A stretch of DNA of 64,000 bases, from positions 27,223,494 to 27,287,493 of the forward strand of contig OZ022245.1 in NCBI GenBank assembly GCA_963978895.1, in the 5' to 3' direction. This document shows, piece after piece, positions 11,855-28,781 of the stretch; within the stretch, counting starts at the first letter, position 1, and each line of letters begins with the position of its first letter. The DNA is from Erpobdella octoculata (taxonomy: Eukaryota > Annelida > Clitellata > Hirudinida > Erpobdellidae). Made by a program: the position numbers and the translations under genes. Below the pieces are notes generated by a model. That model did not search any database, had not been told where the DNA came from, and saw nothing but the letters and a program-made list of their open reading frames with translations.

Positions 11855-14762
11855 CAAGGGTAAATATCAGCGTTATCAAATCAGTTAATTTGTATTAACT
11901 AACTAAATTGAAATTAAGCTTCTTTTCTGTTTTTTAAATATATTTTCTGCTTTTGTTAACATATATGTTGTATATTAATGGGTTGATATTAAGCTCATAA
12001 GTTAAGTAACAAAACATGGAAAATAGTCTTTTTTAAGAGACTATTAAATAAATCTTTAAACAATAATAATATCACATATTTGAATATGTGATGATGAAAT
12101 AAAACTAGTCCAAACTCTTCATCGCAATCATAATGTCACCATCTTACACATAATGTTGAGGCAGTAATCCAAATATTCTTATAGATACAAAACTATTCTT
12201 GAGTTCTCGAATTTAATTAAATAACGAAATAGCGAAAAAAATACATCCAACACGACAAAAAATGCAACGAAACACGTAGGATCTGTTTACTGTACGATAG
12301 TTTAGAAAGCAGTGGAGCTGAGCAGGACAATGGTGCATTGGGTGGCTAAATCTGAGACACCTGAGCTGCTAATAAAGTTGCATTTTACGCATGATTGATT
12401 CTTTATGGCAGGTGGGAGATATATTGCAAGCAGGAGATCACTCACGACTTTGGCCTAACTACAAAATTGCTGACATAACATACCGTCTCCAACTCCAAAC
12501 CTATAATTGACCACTCAATTGAGACAAAATTGAAAATATTCAGAATTTGATTGTTGTTTAGTTTTTATAGTTTAAGATGCTTGTAAGAGTTGAAAGGGAA
12601 AAATGCCATAGAGCAGGGCTGACTCAAGCTCAAAAGGTTATTCACAGTACGAACATTGATTTATTTATAACATATAGACCACTAAAAGGAAACCTCAGAA
12701 GAGACAAAATTTTCTCTCATCCCTGAGAGGTAGATGTCATCATGTCAGGATAGTGACGCAGATGCCAAAATCAGGGGCGATTAGCGTTTGACCAGTTGAT
12801 CGGTACCTAAAGACAGGAGCATGGGTCTTGTCTTTTTGCGGTGAGCTATTTTTGTAGTGCAAAAATTAAAAAAATCGTCAATAACCTTATTAATTTTCAG
12901 CATGATAACATAATAGTATGCCATTCTGAAGAATGATTCAGCGTAGTATTTTTTAAAATATTTAGCCAGGCATCTAGCGAAAGACTTTGAACATCAAACT
13001 GACGCGTGGTCGAAAGAGGGCAGGAGGTGAAATAGTGCTATCTATGTTGCTTGACTTAATTTTCGTTATTTATTTAACAAACTAACCACTGTTGTTTAAG
13101 CCGCAACAACGAAAGTTAATAAAGAAAAGTTAATCGCAATTGAAAAATGTGCGATATAAATTATAAAAAATTTTAATAAATTTAATAAAATTGATAATAA
13201 AGTATTATTATCAAATGCTAAGTTTCTTCATTGGACTCATTCCATTTCTTTAATTCTTCTACTTGTGCTCCTAACTTCAAGGGTTGGAAAATTGACAGCT
13301 TCTAATAATAATAACAATAACAAAGACTAGCAGAATTTTCATGGAGCTTGTGGTCTATTTATATCCGTCGGGAAATATATTCAGCAGATTAGGCAGATAC
13401 CCTCTAGGTAGGTGAAGGAGGCAAAGAGGAATTTAAAATACTTTTATAATCCAACCGAAAAGTTGATAAAAATCTAATTGAACGCCGGTTTTAAAAAAAA
13501 ATAAGCGAATATCAGATTTGTGTTTTTTTTTCTATTAAGAAATCTCAGGCGGATTAGGAACCGTTTCAGATCTAAATTTGGACTTCTGCGCATGTCAGAT
13601 AATTAATATTCAAAGACTGGTTATAAAAAAAACTAATCTCGTGCTGATTTCATGTAGCAATATTTGGAAAAATTTACACGATACATGTGGTTTATATTAT
13701 AAGTAGTCACATCGAACCTGCTCCGAGCAGGGAAAAGAATTTGGGGCGCCATTCTGAAGGGGTACCGTTCTGAAGAGACACCATTTTAAAAGGGCCCATT
13801 CTGAAAAAAACGCCATTCTGAAAAGGTTCTGCCAGAAAATACTAGCTTGTAGTACCTATGTGTGTAATATCAAACGCATCAAGAACCGGGATAATGGTTT
13901 TTTTTTTCAATTACAATAATATTATGTTTTTTTTCATCACATCAAAATCATGTTTTGTCAATCACATCAGGACATTCTCGATCTCATTAATATGTTACGC
14001 TTTCTCACATTAACATTAGTTTATGACTCCACAATTCCACAATCGAACAAGCATTTCTTTAGCGGCTATTTCCGCTCACTCATTTGTCATACGTAGACTT
14101 AGAAATTAGAGAAGCCATTGTCATTTAGAGTGGTAGTTAAAGTCGATTCAAGCTTCAACCAGCTACGGCACATGTACATGTACCGCATAGGCCACAATTA
14201 GATCTCACTACGACAAACAAGAGTTTCTTTGTTTAACTTTTTTTTATCATCGCTTCATCTGTGGACAAAATCTAAAAAAAATGCGCCGCTTTGCTTTCAA
14301 AGGTAAATAAAAATTAAATGATGATCATCTAGCACTGTTCTTGCAGTTTAAAATATTGTTACAAATCTTAAACTCTTAGAAAAATTTTTTTCAATAGAAC
14401 AGACCAATGCGTGTGAATATACTACTATGGGAAAGCTTTGGTAGACTGGTAGAGTGCTCTACTCCTTACCCAGGATACTAGTTCGCCAACCACTAGCCAC
14501 AAGACAGAGTAAAAAAATTAACAAATAACATCAGGTTTTATAGCGAACGTGTCATCAATATAAAGGATGTAAAAGATCGTTCATTTCATTGAATCTGAGT
14601 CTCGTACGAGGCGCTTTATAAATGCCGACATTGTCTGTAAACTCAACAACATTTTTTTTCACTTAATAAAAATATAAATTCGCTTTTCAAATTTTTTCTC
14701 CTTTCATAACCTTACCGATGGCAAAATGCCAATTATTATTATTAGTAATAGTACCTTGTAAG
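11855..14762. other. AT-rich non-coding stretch, probably intron or intergenic
   Basis: No ORF with protein-like composition or paired splice sites was found on either strand. It could be a large intron of the low-complexity gene, whose 5' exons were not located. It contains one short degenerate tandem repeat at 13746-13830. Confidence 0.5.
13746..13830 (+). repeat. degenerate tandem repeat, 15-18 bp unit
   Basis: Five imperfect units built on GCCATTCTGAAAAG follow one another, with unit lengths of 15 to 18 bases. The core CCATTCTGAA or CCATTTTAAA is recognisable in each. Confidence 0.65.
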
Positions 14763-14966
14763 TAGAGTTCTGCATATGGGCCGATTTTTCATAGCCCGGC
14801 CTGTCGATAGCTCGGTCCGGCCCTTTTCATAGGCTAAATTTTTAGGCCCGTTCCGGCCCGTCTAATTTAGGCCCAGTCCGTTTTTACAGGTCTAAGACTA
14901 AGATACCTATACTTGACCCAAAAATCTCGGCCACACCTAATACCTGTACCGGCCCGTGCAGTATAG
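14763..14966. mobile_element. hAT-like MITE (non-autonomous DNA transposon)
   Basis: The ends are inverted. The left reads TAGAGTTCTGCATATGGGCCG and the right, reverse-complemented, reads CTATACTGCACGGGCCGGT, sharing CTGCA and GGGCCG. The interior alternates GGCCC and CGGCC motifs, as in many hAT-derived MITEs. It is about 200 bp with no coding capacity. No clean 8-bp target duplication was seen, so the assignment rests on terminal similarity. Confidence 0.45.
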
Positions 14967-15138
14967 TTACCTAGTGAGTTTAGTGCTGCTGAAAAAGATA
15001 GACTGTACCTACCTGCACGATATTGTGATCGTTTCAAATCTTCGTTCAGGCGTTTACTTTTTTTTACAGTTTCTCTTTAATTTAATTTTTAAATGCAAAA
15101 AAACTAAAAAAAAAGATCTGGAGTTTGAAAATTCGAAA

Positions 15139-18462
<3,324 letters not shown>

Positions 18463-18482
18463 TCGTCACCCTGAGAAATCAT

Positions 18483-18711
18483 TATTAATATTAGCATTAA
18501 AATAAATAATAATAAAAAATAATAAATAATGATATATTATGATAAAATAATAACATAAATGACATTAATATTAGCATTAAAATAAATAATAAAAATAATA
18601 ATAAATAACGATATATTATGATAAAATAATAACATAAATGTCATTAGTATTAGCAATAAAATTAATAATAATAATAATATATTGTGATAAAAATAATAAC
18701 ATAAACGTCTT
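18483..18711 (+). repeat. AT-rich tandem repeat, about 80 bp x 3
   Basis: Three copies begin ATTAATATTAGCATTAAAAT (18483), the same (18564) and ATTAGTATTAGCAATAAAAT (18643). Each continues with ATGATAAAATAATAACATAAA-like sequence. The array directly follows the ATT array. Confidence 0.85.
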
Positions 18712-21700
18712 GTTCCCGACAAGTCGAACTTTGAGACCCTCCAAGTTCTCGGAAGGCCGAAGTCGCTGTGCTAGTCGAGACACACACGTGTGTGGGCTCT
18801 TTGACATAAGAGTCTCTGTGTGTGTGTGTGTGCGTGCGTGTATGTGTGTCGATGTGTTCGTGATGGTACATCTGTGCGTGTGTACGCGAGTTGGAAAGAG
18901 ACGTGTGGGGGGAAAATTGGAAGGAAGTTGAAGAAAAAATCTGAATGATAAAAGAGTTTTTTGTGCGTTTTTTTCTATGGGGGTAGCTTAGCCATAGCCT
19001 TTAGTGACGAAGTGCTCGGATTGGTCCAAATATAAATTTGTGCTAGTTTTACTCTGTGTGTGTGTGTGTATGTGTGTAGACTGTGTAGTAATAATCGAAA
19101 TAGTAGTTCTTGTGTGTCGTTACGATTTTATCGTGTGCACAACAATAACAATAATCATTATGATAATAAAAATAATAATAATAACGATATTAATAGCATT
19201 ATTGTTGTTATTGTTGCATGTCTCGCACGCACTCGCATGCTGAACGACAAGACAAGACGCCGTCAAACGTCGGCTCGGACAGACCGCGTCTTTCTGGTCG
19301 CGACTGCTCTCTCAGTTTCCGAGGAGCAAATGGAAAATTAATTGAGAGTTGTTTGTTTGTTTAATATCGTTGAATGTTTAGGTTGTAGTTTTTCTCTTTT
19401 TTTTAATTTGACCGAAAAAAATCGCTGAAAAAAATTGCTTCAAATGTTTTCGTCAAAAAAGTTGAGTGAGGTTAGTCAGCTGTTTATTTTGTTGTTTTTT
19501 TTTTCTTTGGTCAATTTAGTGTGGAGTCGGCGAAGTGTGGTATTAATGGTATTATTTGTATTATTTTAGTATGTTATCGCGTTGTGGTATTATTATGGTA
19601 TGGTATTATTACGGTATAGTATTGTGGTGGTATAATTTTTTTTCGAGGCCCTGGTACAGTTGTTTCTTACAATCTGGTTTGAAGGACTGTTTTTCTTTCC
19701 AACGTTTAAGTCGAAGTTTGAGTGTCCTGGTTTTCCAGTGAAGGGTCGAGAATGAAGACTCGAAGCAAGGTCATGGTCGTCTGTTAGCTTTTTTTTCTAT
19801 AATATAAGTTCAAAGGTCCTAATCTTTTTTTTCAGTTTATTAATAGCAATATTCCTGAGAAACATCGATATCATCAAAGTGTTCTGATTTCTCGATTCTT
19901 ATTATTTCTTAAGGTGTTGAGAGGAGAAAAAAAAACATTTATTTGCCGGTTTTTAATGTAGGATTTAAGAAATGCGTTGCAATGCGATTTGCTACTGTAA
20001 ATCACATTCGGAACTTTTCAATGTAAGCAGTACCTACTTGGTGGATTTCTCTTATTTTCTCTTTTTTGTCTGTCTGTTGTCTGATGTCTGTTTAGGCAGA
20101 ACTTTGTAATTAATTTTTTCAACCGACTTCCCGACTAGCTGTGGCACGACGAAGTCTGAAAAAATTCGAAACTAACGAGACTGAACAAGCGACTCTCTCG
20201 CATCATTTCGTCATCTTCAATTTTTCTGTGGAGAATATATTTATATGCAAAAAAAAATCGAATACGAATGTATAGCAAAGAAAGCGCAAAAAAAACATAA
20301 ATTTTTTATTTGTCGTTTTTTTCTCTTGGAAACGGAATGAAAGCGAGTGACAGACGCCAAAAAAGTGAACGAATATACAGTATCGTAGGTAGATTAGTAG
20401 GTATACGTCGAGATAAAATACTTTGGCATGGGCACCTTACACTTGAGGGTTAAGAAAGAGTGTTTTGTTGACAGATGTCAGCCGGTTGACATCTGAATGA
20501 ACCGTAATGAGAGAGGAGGTCATGTGACGCTACTGCATTGCTACGTTGTCCTCGTTATTTTTTATTCTTTATTTTAAAAATCGTGGATCCGGTTCGCAGT
20601 GGTAGGCCGAATAATACTGGCCTACTACTACTGCTGCTACTTGGCCATCGCCACTCTCAATCGTTGCGTTTATGAATAATATACAAAAGGCCAGATTGAT
20701 TTTAATAAAAAATAAATAATTTATTGCCAGAATGCTGCATAATTCACTGTTACTAAATTGATTGTTCATCAGTTGAAAGGGACTTTTCAAAAATTCACCG
20801 GTTAATAAATTAATGAATAAATAAATAAATTAAAAGAAAAAAATAGCAAGTTATTTATATGGATGTGTTCAATGTTTACCGTCTTCGATTCTGTTGACAT
20901 AACCGTGTCATTGAACAATTAATACGTGTCAAAATAATTACAACGATTTATTATTATTTTAAAACGTTATTAATATTATTATTATTATCATCATCATCAT
21001 CACTATTATCATCATCATTATCAATCCGTAACGCAAAGACGTGCAAATAACGTACAAGATTTAAGGACATTTTACAACTAAAATTCCACTGTTTTTTAAT
21101 ATCGTTTACAAATCGAATTATTCGGCCGCAACATCAATTTTGATCCGAGTGAATCAAAGACTCCATTTTGCAATTCTTAGTTTTTTTTTTGTGTCTCACG
21201 CGAATGAGCCGCATAATTTTTATGCAGTTATATTAAAGCTGCATAAAAATTCGCTGCTATGTTCTTGATTCTGAGAATCGCTAAACGTCGCTACGTTGTG
21301 AGAGAGAGAAAAAAGTTATTGTCCTCTCTCGATGACGTCTTAAAACGACTCCGCAACCTTTGCTGTTGACGCGTCGTATATGACGCATCATGTGACCTGT
21401 ACAGTACAGCTTGTTGACATTTTTGACATTTTACTGTCACTATCATACCCGAGAGATGTGCAAATATGATCAAAGGTGTCGAGGCGATTCCATCCCGATC
21501 CTGTACTCTCTCCGTGCGATTTTCGTTCAAACACAAGTGGGGTAGGCACAAGTGGGGTTGGGGAGAGGTCCTCCCAGCTGTGTTGACAGCTATTTTGTAC
21601 GGAATTTGAAGAGGATAAGATTGGTCCTTGAGAATTTTGCGTTTGTGTCAAACTCCAGTGTGGTTATTAGATGCACCGCTTATGCGATGCTTTGATTGTC

Positions 21701-24700
21701 TCGGCTTGACTCGCGTGTTGGGAGTTCCTCTGAAGTTTAACAGGAATAATATCCAAGTAGTGTCTCAGGGGGTTGATTGGGTGGGGTTTTCTCGCCTAGA
21801 ACAAATTTAACACAGAATGCTATACTATTCTGTGGAATAGAAGGGACCCTGGACTCCTGTCTGATAGGAGGTGTCATCATATGAAGGTGTCCACGAGTTG
21901 TTCAAGTAGCAACTGTTCGGTCCCCACGTAGGGGGAAAAACGCCGCTGACGAACACCGATCATTTCATTGAATCGTTTTATTGCCTCGTTCGTTATCTTG
22001 AAGTGAACGAGAGTCTCGCCGTAGTTGAAAACGTCAACAAGCTTACCTGTTGTATTACCTCAAATTACCTGCTCTTTTTATTATGGCTGTATTACTCATT
22101 ATTTATAGATGTTTGCTTATGTGTCACTTGTTTGTCTTAGAAAGTTGCGTTGCTTTAGCTATCGAGCTGTAATTCAAGGGCATAAATAGTTGGTATATAT
22201 ATGTATATGTATATATATGGACACTTAAATAAATACATAAGCTATTAGGTCTTAGCGCTGCGGGCAAACGACCGACCGACGGTAGATCTACAAAAGAAGG
22301 ATTTTGTGGTGGGCGCTTCGAATCGGTGTTGGAATTGTTGATTGCCTTTGTTTGCTTCCCGGGCTTCTTTATAAGATAGAGTGTCATTTTCGCCAGTCGT
22401 TCAGAGAAGAGGTCTTTATTTGGGGGGATGTGCTCGACGTGTATGCATACGAATGTATGTGTGTGTGTACATGTGTGTGGTTATGCATACGTGTGTGTCT
22501 GGTTATGCATACATGTGTGTGTAGTTATGCATACGTGTGTGTGTGTGTGTGTGTGTGTGGTTATGCATAAATGTGTGTGTATGGGTATTTAGATGTGTAT
22601 ATGTATATTGATATGCTTAGGGTGATTTTAAAAACTGCTAGAATACGTTTAATGCATTGAGCCAGCATTTTCCTTTTCCAAGCCATTTATTCATTAATCG
22701 ATCCATTGAGTCAGTCTGTGAGTTGGCTCGTCTTCTCCAGTGATCTCCAGCATTTTGAAGAAAAATAAAACCATCTAAGTTGCTGTAAGCTCGGCTACCA
22801 CCACCTCTGAGTGGTTCCGACAGCAGCCAGGTGTTCCTGCTGAAGAATTTTCCAGCCGATTGGTCGCGCATTCGTGTGTGCGCCGGTGGTGATCTTCAAA
22901 GGCTTCTCGATGACGACCTGAAAGTGTCACACAAAAGCCCGACGACCGAACATCTGCCCGGTGGAGAGTTCAAACGAGAAAAAGCTCGGCACGATCGCGG
23001 GCTGCCTCAACTAGTAAAGCAAAGATGTCAGATCGCTTTTCGCTCTCGGCTCAAGGGGTCTTAAACATGTGTAATGTAATTATAATACGTAACTAGTCAG
23101 TCCATGAGATAACTTTCAGTGAGGCTTTAGAACAAACGCTCAGCTTTTTAAGAAGCTGCCGGTCGAAAAACTCAGCTAGCTCTCCCATGGTTGTCTGAAT
23201 AGAGAATTGAGTAATACGACGGCATTAATATAATCACTAGAGCACTAGAATAGACCATCGGGTTGTGTTCTCACGCCTTTGTGCGACACGATCGCACGGG
23301 GACACTGCAGCAAAGGCCTACACGCGATTTTGCATACGAATCCCCTGCAAAAAAAGACAAAGCAATGAGATTGCATACAATACATATGCATGCATGCATG
23401 CATGCATGTATGCGTCCCGTCCGGCTATTTTGACTGGCAGCTGGTCTATTGTTCGGGATCCTATATAACCTCTGAGCTTTCCTTTTTGTCCTGTAGTTAC
23501 TTCTCTGTCTTCGCACGGCCATATAGGGGCCTAGTTATTTATAGTAATACTGCTGCTTAGCTGTAGGCTTGCTGGTCAAGCGAGTCCAGCTGCTTAGTTT
23601 GTGGATTTTGACGATGATTGGTATGTTCAGTTTTTTTTTTTTAAATACATTTTATGCTGTTTTAATCAATTGAGTACGTTTATTATATTAGAGATAGCCC
23701 GTCAAAAATGACGTATTTTTTGAAGTATCATTCTGCGATTGCAGCGACACCTACAAGCGCTACGCAAAATTATAACATACATGAATAATACATACATACA
23801 TACATATATCAGAAATCGTGTTTACTGATTGAATCAGTGTTAAAATGCCAATATAATAATGATAATAATTTCTGTATTTACCAATGAAGTCGGTTATCGA
23901 GTATTTTTGAAGCGAAACTTTTGCGCTCAATTCTGAACGGAATCCGATTCGAAATTTCGCCGCTGGGCCAGATGGTAGTCGAGTATGTTATATAGTTTAT
24001 TATTAGCGGCTTGACCAAGCTGTATAATTATCGCTCGACCCTAGACCTCGTCGTCGTCATCGTTATTACCCAAAGATAGCCGATATTTTTAGCGTGTTTG
24101 CATTCATAGATGTCTCTATTGTCCTGCGATAAAAACCTTTTTTGTCGTTTAGTCTTTGCATCGCTCGTTCTCTTTCTTTATCCGTTTACTGCCTTCTCAT
24201 TGTCTTTGATTAATCTGTCGAGCGCGGGAGATTTTGTCGTCTATTGCTTGTTATTTTCGGTCTGTCAAGGCATGAACATTTCTCACGGTGGCGAGAAATG
24301 TTTTTAGAAAGTGCAATTTTCTAGTCACTGAGTCGTTTAAGAGTCTTTCGTATAGCGTTCGTTAGCTAGGCTAGGCAGAAGCTAGAAAGTTTAGCTAATA
24401 CAGAGCAAAGTGCTGGTAAGTATCGAAACGGCTCTGCTGCCAAACTTTCGAGCGCTTTGCCACACAGTATGTACTACTGTGTCAGACGCTTGTGAATTAG
24501 CCTGTCTGAGAGTTGAGTTCGAAGAGATTTGCATGGAATTTCAATTCGGATTTGTCGGCCACTGAACGGATGCGGGTAGGTGATTATTCCGGTTCGTTGG
24601 AGGGGGTCGTATCAAAATAGATAGGTCTGTTCTAGTGTCCTTCTGTCCCATTCCCATTCTGTCCCACTTCCGTAAGTGACTCAATTTTGAATAGGTACCT

Positions 24701-26216
24701 ATGCGAGAAGGTGAGATGAGAGAAATGGGGGAGGGAACTGGGACTAGTTTAGCATATTATAGTAGGTAAGTAAGCGTCTCAGATCTGATATCTAGCTCAT
24801 CCTGTACTTCGAATGTTTGAGACCTCTCTCTTTTTTTTCACTCTCTCTCTCTCTGATTTTCGATGGTTCACTTCCGGCGACCGCTTTGAAGTGGTGCTTT
24901 CCTATTAATCGAGATCGACTGGTTCTGTGTTTAAGTGTGTGTGTGTGTATCTGTCTGTGTATAGTGTGTACGAAGCATACGTAGCTTTATCGAATAACGT
25001 TATGAATATTTATGAGCATCGTCTATGAACTTATTGAAATTAATAAATGTTTGCCGGTTCGTTCAACTTTCGTCTCCGACGCGACGTGAAAGTTCGGTTC
25101 CCACAGCTTCGTCGGCCTTTGTTGGCAGTTAGACTTGTACGACTCTATCTGAAGAAAAAAGATATATATGTATACATTTTCACATATACACACTACACAC
25201 GCATATCTATTCCATGCGTACACACATACATACATACATACATACATACATACATACATAGCGGAGCTTTACAAATTGACTTATTATTATTATTATTACA
25301 TAAATGTAAATACATACAACTTATTGATTTATACAAATTATATACACACAATCTCGAATACATTCGATCCGTTCACTAATAATCAGATGTTTGTATTTAG
25401 AAACGGTAAACACTTATTTGTCTGATTTTTTGCAGATCGTTGTCTTGAAACGAAGGATCTGTCCAGAAATCCTTAGCCCCTGGTCAGTCAGTGGCCGTTG
25501 TTACATTGGAAGAAGGACAACGCTCAGAAATGTCTGCGGCTTTTCTCGCAGGTTTTGTTCAAAGGACAGGGAGATGATAACCATCGAATTCGAAAGAGGA
25601 CAAGACAGAGTGAGTATAATGGGGTCGTTGTGAAATTGCTTTGTTGTCGTCGTATCTTGAGTGGATTCGGTTTTTTTTTCTGAAGTTAGTTGTGTGTGAC
25701 AATGTGCGTTGTTTTTAATTGATCAGAAGAGATAATGAGTCATCAGTGTAAGGATTTCAGTCGTGTTCATTCACCTGTCTCTGGTCGGCGTTCGTTCGTT
25801 CATTAATTCATTCATTGGTTTGTGCATTCATTCATTCATTCATTGGTTTGTGCATTCATTCATGGGTTCGTACATTCCTCACTCTTTTTACACGCCTAAG
25901 CCTTTTTTTCTTCTTCTCCGGCTGTGACTTGCCAGAAGAGAACCAAGCGGCTTCTCTCTCTGGGTTCATGCAGGCCGCTGAATGGGTCGCTCTCACGGGC
26001 CAGCCAGGCAGGCAGGCATGAGACCAGTTGTAGACGAGAGAGCACTGCCTCGGCCCGACCGTGCCGAAAACCGTGCGAGCGACCTTCGTCGTAATAATGA
26101 CGAGCGTGCAGATGACTGACTGACTGAGAGCTCTACACACGCAAGCATCTGCGACATTCACGATTAAATCGAGAATACTCTCAGGGACAGAGGCGCACTC
26201 CCACGCGAGCAGGTTA
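18712..26216. other. long stretch without a defensible gene
   Basis: Short ORFs here lack splice support or recognisable domains. The stretch is less AT-rich than its surroundings in places (about 22700-23050). It carries GTGT tracts (18817-18845, 22457-22560), CATACATA tracts (25222-25260) and scattered TATA-like AT runs. It could contain 5' untranslated exons or promoters, but none can be assigned. Confidence 0.5.
20472..20495. promoter_or_regulatory. short palindrome containing two E-box hexamers
   Basis: Nine-base arms CAGATGTCA and TGACATCTG flank a 6-base loop (GCCGGT). Each arm carries a CANNTG E-box (CAGATG or CATCTG). No flanking gene is known, so any role is conjecture. Confidence 0.25.
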
Positions 26217-26425
26217 TCAGTCATTTCGCAGACTATCAGTCCATTTGCAGGCTATCAGTCATTTTGCAGACTATCAGTCATTTTGCAGACTATCAGTCAT
26301 TTTGCAGACTATCAGTCATTTTGCAGACTATCAGTCATTTTGCAGACTATCAGTCATTTTGCAGACTATCAGTCATTTTGCAGACTATCAGTCAGTTTGA
26401 AGACAATCGGTCATTTTGCAGACTG
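26217..26425 (+). repeat. 19-bp minisatellite, about 11 copies
   Basis: The unit is CAGTCATTTTGCAGACTAT. The central copies are identical, and the first two and last two are diverged, the usual pattern of homogenisation in the middle of an array. Confidence 0.93.
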
Positions 26426-28686
26426 CTGAGTACTGTCAGCCAACCGTTCCAGTTCCTCGCTCCAAACAAGTACTCGAAGGATGTGAAGATGGAAAAGAAC
26501 GAGGGAGAATGAGTGTGCAAACACTCCGATGTTCAGTTTATCCACGTCTCTTGCTGTCATTTTTCCATTTTTATTGGACTGGAGAGAAGATAGAAAGACC
26601 GTCTGAAGAGGCTACTTTCTCGCGCTTTTTGTACTAACGATTGCTACTCCTCGGCCACATGTAGATTTTTTTTACTATGTATTATTATTATTTATATCTT
26701 CTTTGCATACTTGTGGTGTAGATACTGCAGACTGTTTCTCTGTACCGGTGGTTGCATCTGTCCTTGAACTTCTCCCTGCTCCAGGTTTCCACCGATGTTC
26801 TTGCCAGAAAATTCCATATCCGTCTTCTGCTCTTTGACCTTTCGCGTTGCCCCAGGTGAGTTCTTTTTTTTGTCACGAAAGCTGCAATCTTCTGGCAAAG
26901 TCTTCGGTTATGGTAGAGGTAGACTTCAGTAAGGCTATTATCTTTTGTGCTAACTTCAAAACTTCGCGCCTCTCTGTCGGACAACAAAGCGTTTTTGGCG
27001 GTTAACAATGGGCTATTTATGTTAGTTCGCAAGGAAATTGTTGTATGCATGCATGTATGTATGTATGTTTGTATGTATGTATGTATGTATGTATGTATGT
27101 ATGTATGTATGTATGCATGCATGTATGTGTGTATGTATGCCTGTATATATGTATTTATCGATTTTTTGATTTGTGCACGATCGTCAGACTTTTCCGCGTC
27201 ACCTTACTGCAGCAATGTCATGTCACACTTATCGCTTATAATTATCAAGTCTCACCTGTCACACCTCCAAAAGTGTCGCATCTCACGTCACGCCACACAC
27301 ATACAGGCTGTCATTGCTCGTTCGCATCATCAAGGTTTGCATAATACCATTAAATCATTAATGTTGAATTTATTGGTCAGAAAAGAACTTCCTATTGTTT
27401 GTTTTATTGTGTGCGTGTGGATTGTTTTGTTGTCGCTGCACATCCCTTCCGGCTGTTCTTTTGATGTGTCTGTGTCTGAGCTAAATTATTCTTTTGAATA
27501 ACCATTTATAGATCTATTTATAGACATCTTTAATGTTGTTTTTTTCTTTCTTTCTTCTTACTACTTCGGTGGAATACTAAAAGCCGATTGGTCACGCCAT
27601 ATACAGTAGTACTAGCGAGCGTCTCACGCACTTTGCTCTCAATTCCTGCAGTATTAATCGCTTAGAGTTACACAAAACTTAGTAAACAATTTTTTTTTAA
27701 TAAATATCAATTCTGTTATAATTTATAAAATTCTCAATTATATCGATATCGAGAGACATGTAGCCGGCGCTAGCCGGTGCAAGTCCTGGCAGTCGAGCAT
27801 GCGCGACTTCAAGTGAGTCGCTAACTTCGGCTACTAGCTCGTCCGCCGGCTCAGACTTATTTATCGACTTTCTAAGGAAATCCGAGAAAGAGAGAGAGAG
27901 AGCATTCAAGGCTATTAAGAAGGTTGTGACTGGTGCAAACTATGTTTCGACCCAGCACTTCCCAGTGCCCGTTCGATGTTCTCTATATTAGATTGCACTA
28001 GTCCCGGCTTGCCTAATAGCCCACTGTCGTATGTTTATATGATCAGCCGGCGCCGAAGTCGGTTTTTCTTCGGCGCTATAGAAAGACGAAAGAGGCATGT
28101 TGTGTATAGGTGACGGCGTTTTTATTGGTGTTTTGATTTTCTTATGTGTGTAAACTTTAAGATTATTTATGCGACTGACTGCTGCGTTGACATAGCGCGT
28201 TGTTGTCATAAATCGGGCAGAAGACGATCTCTCATGAGAGATCAAAAAAGATAACAAAAATCATCATAGCTTCTCAAGGACGTTAGCTAAAAAAAAATCA
28301 ACTATTCCCCTCCCCCAGTCGCTATAAAAGAGCGTACATTAATTTCAAAAATGTTTGTGCCGAAACGGCTGAGTGGGAGGATTGTCTCTCGCCCTTGGTT
28401 TTCAGCTTTCATTCATCCACTTCTGCCCGTTACAGAGCCTATTGCTATAGCAAAGAAAGAAAAAAAGTTTCTTTTGTTTACAGGCTCTGGGTGCATGCAC
28501 CTAGTTTAGTTAGTCCTGACTCGAACTCTCAGTGCAGATTAGCACTGTTAGTAGTTAATTAATTGATTAATATAATTGCATGTAGCTGTGTTAGTTAGTC
28601 GAGCGATCAAAGCTTTTTTTTTTAAATTTAATTTTGTAGCTCCAGCAACTGGCTTGAAATTAAAGAATCGATGCTTATGATATATA

Positions 28687-28781
<95 letters not shown>

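Noticed and set aside
14430..14500. tRNA-like stretch with TGGTAGAGTGC and AGTTCGCC
   Set aside because: The A-to-B box spacing is too short and the B box is damaged; not a tRNA gene and too weak to call a SINE.
22638..23064. Overlapping ORFs on both strands in a less AT-rich patch
   Set aside because: No recognisable domain and no paired splice sites; the antisense pair suggests composition rather than coding.
23385..23412. ATGC array resembling a CRISPR or recombination site
   Set aside because: A short (ATGC)n microsatellite in a eukaryotic sequence; no spacers.
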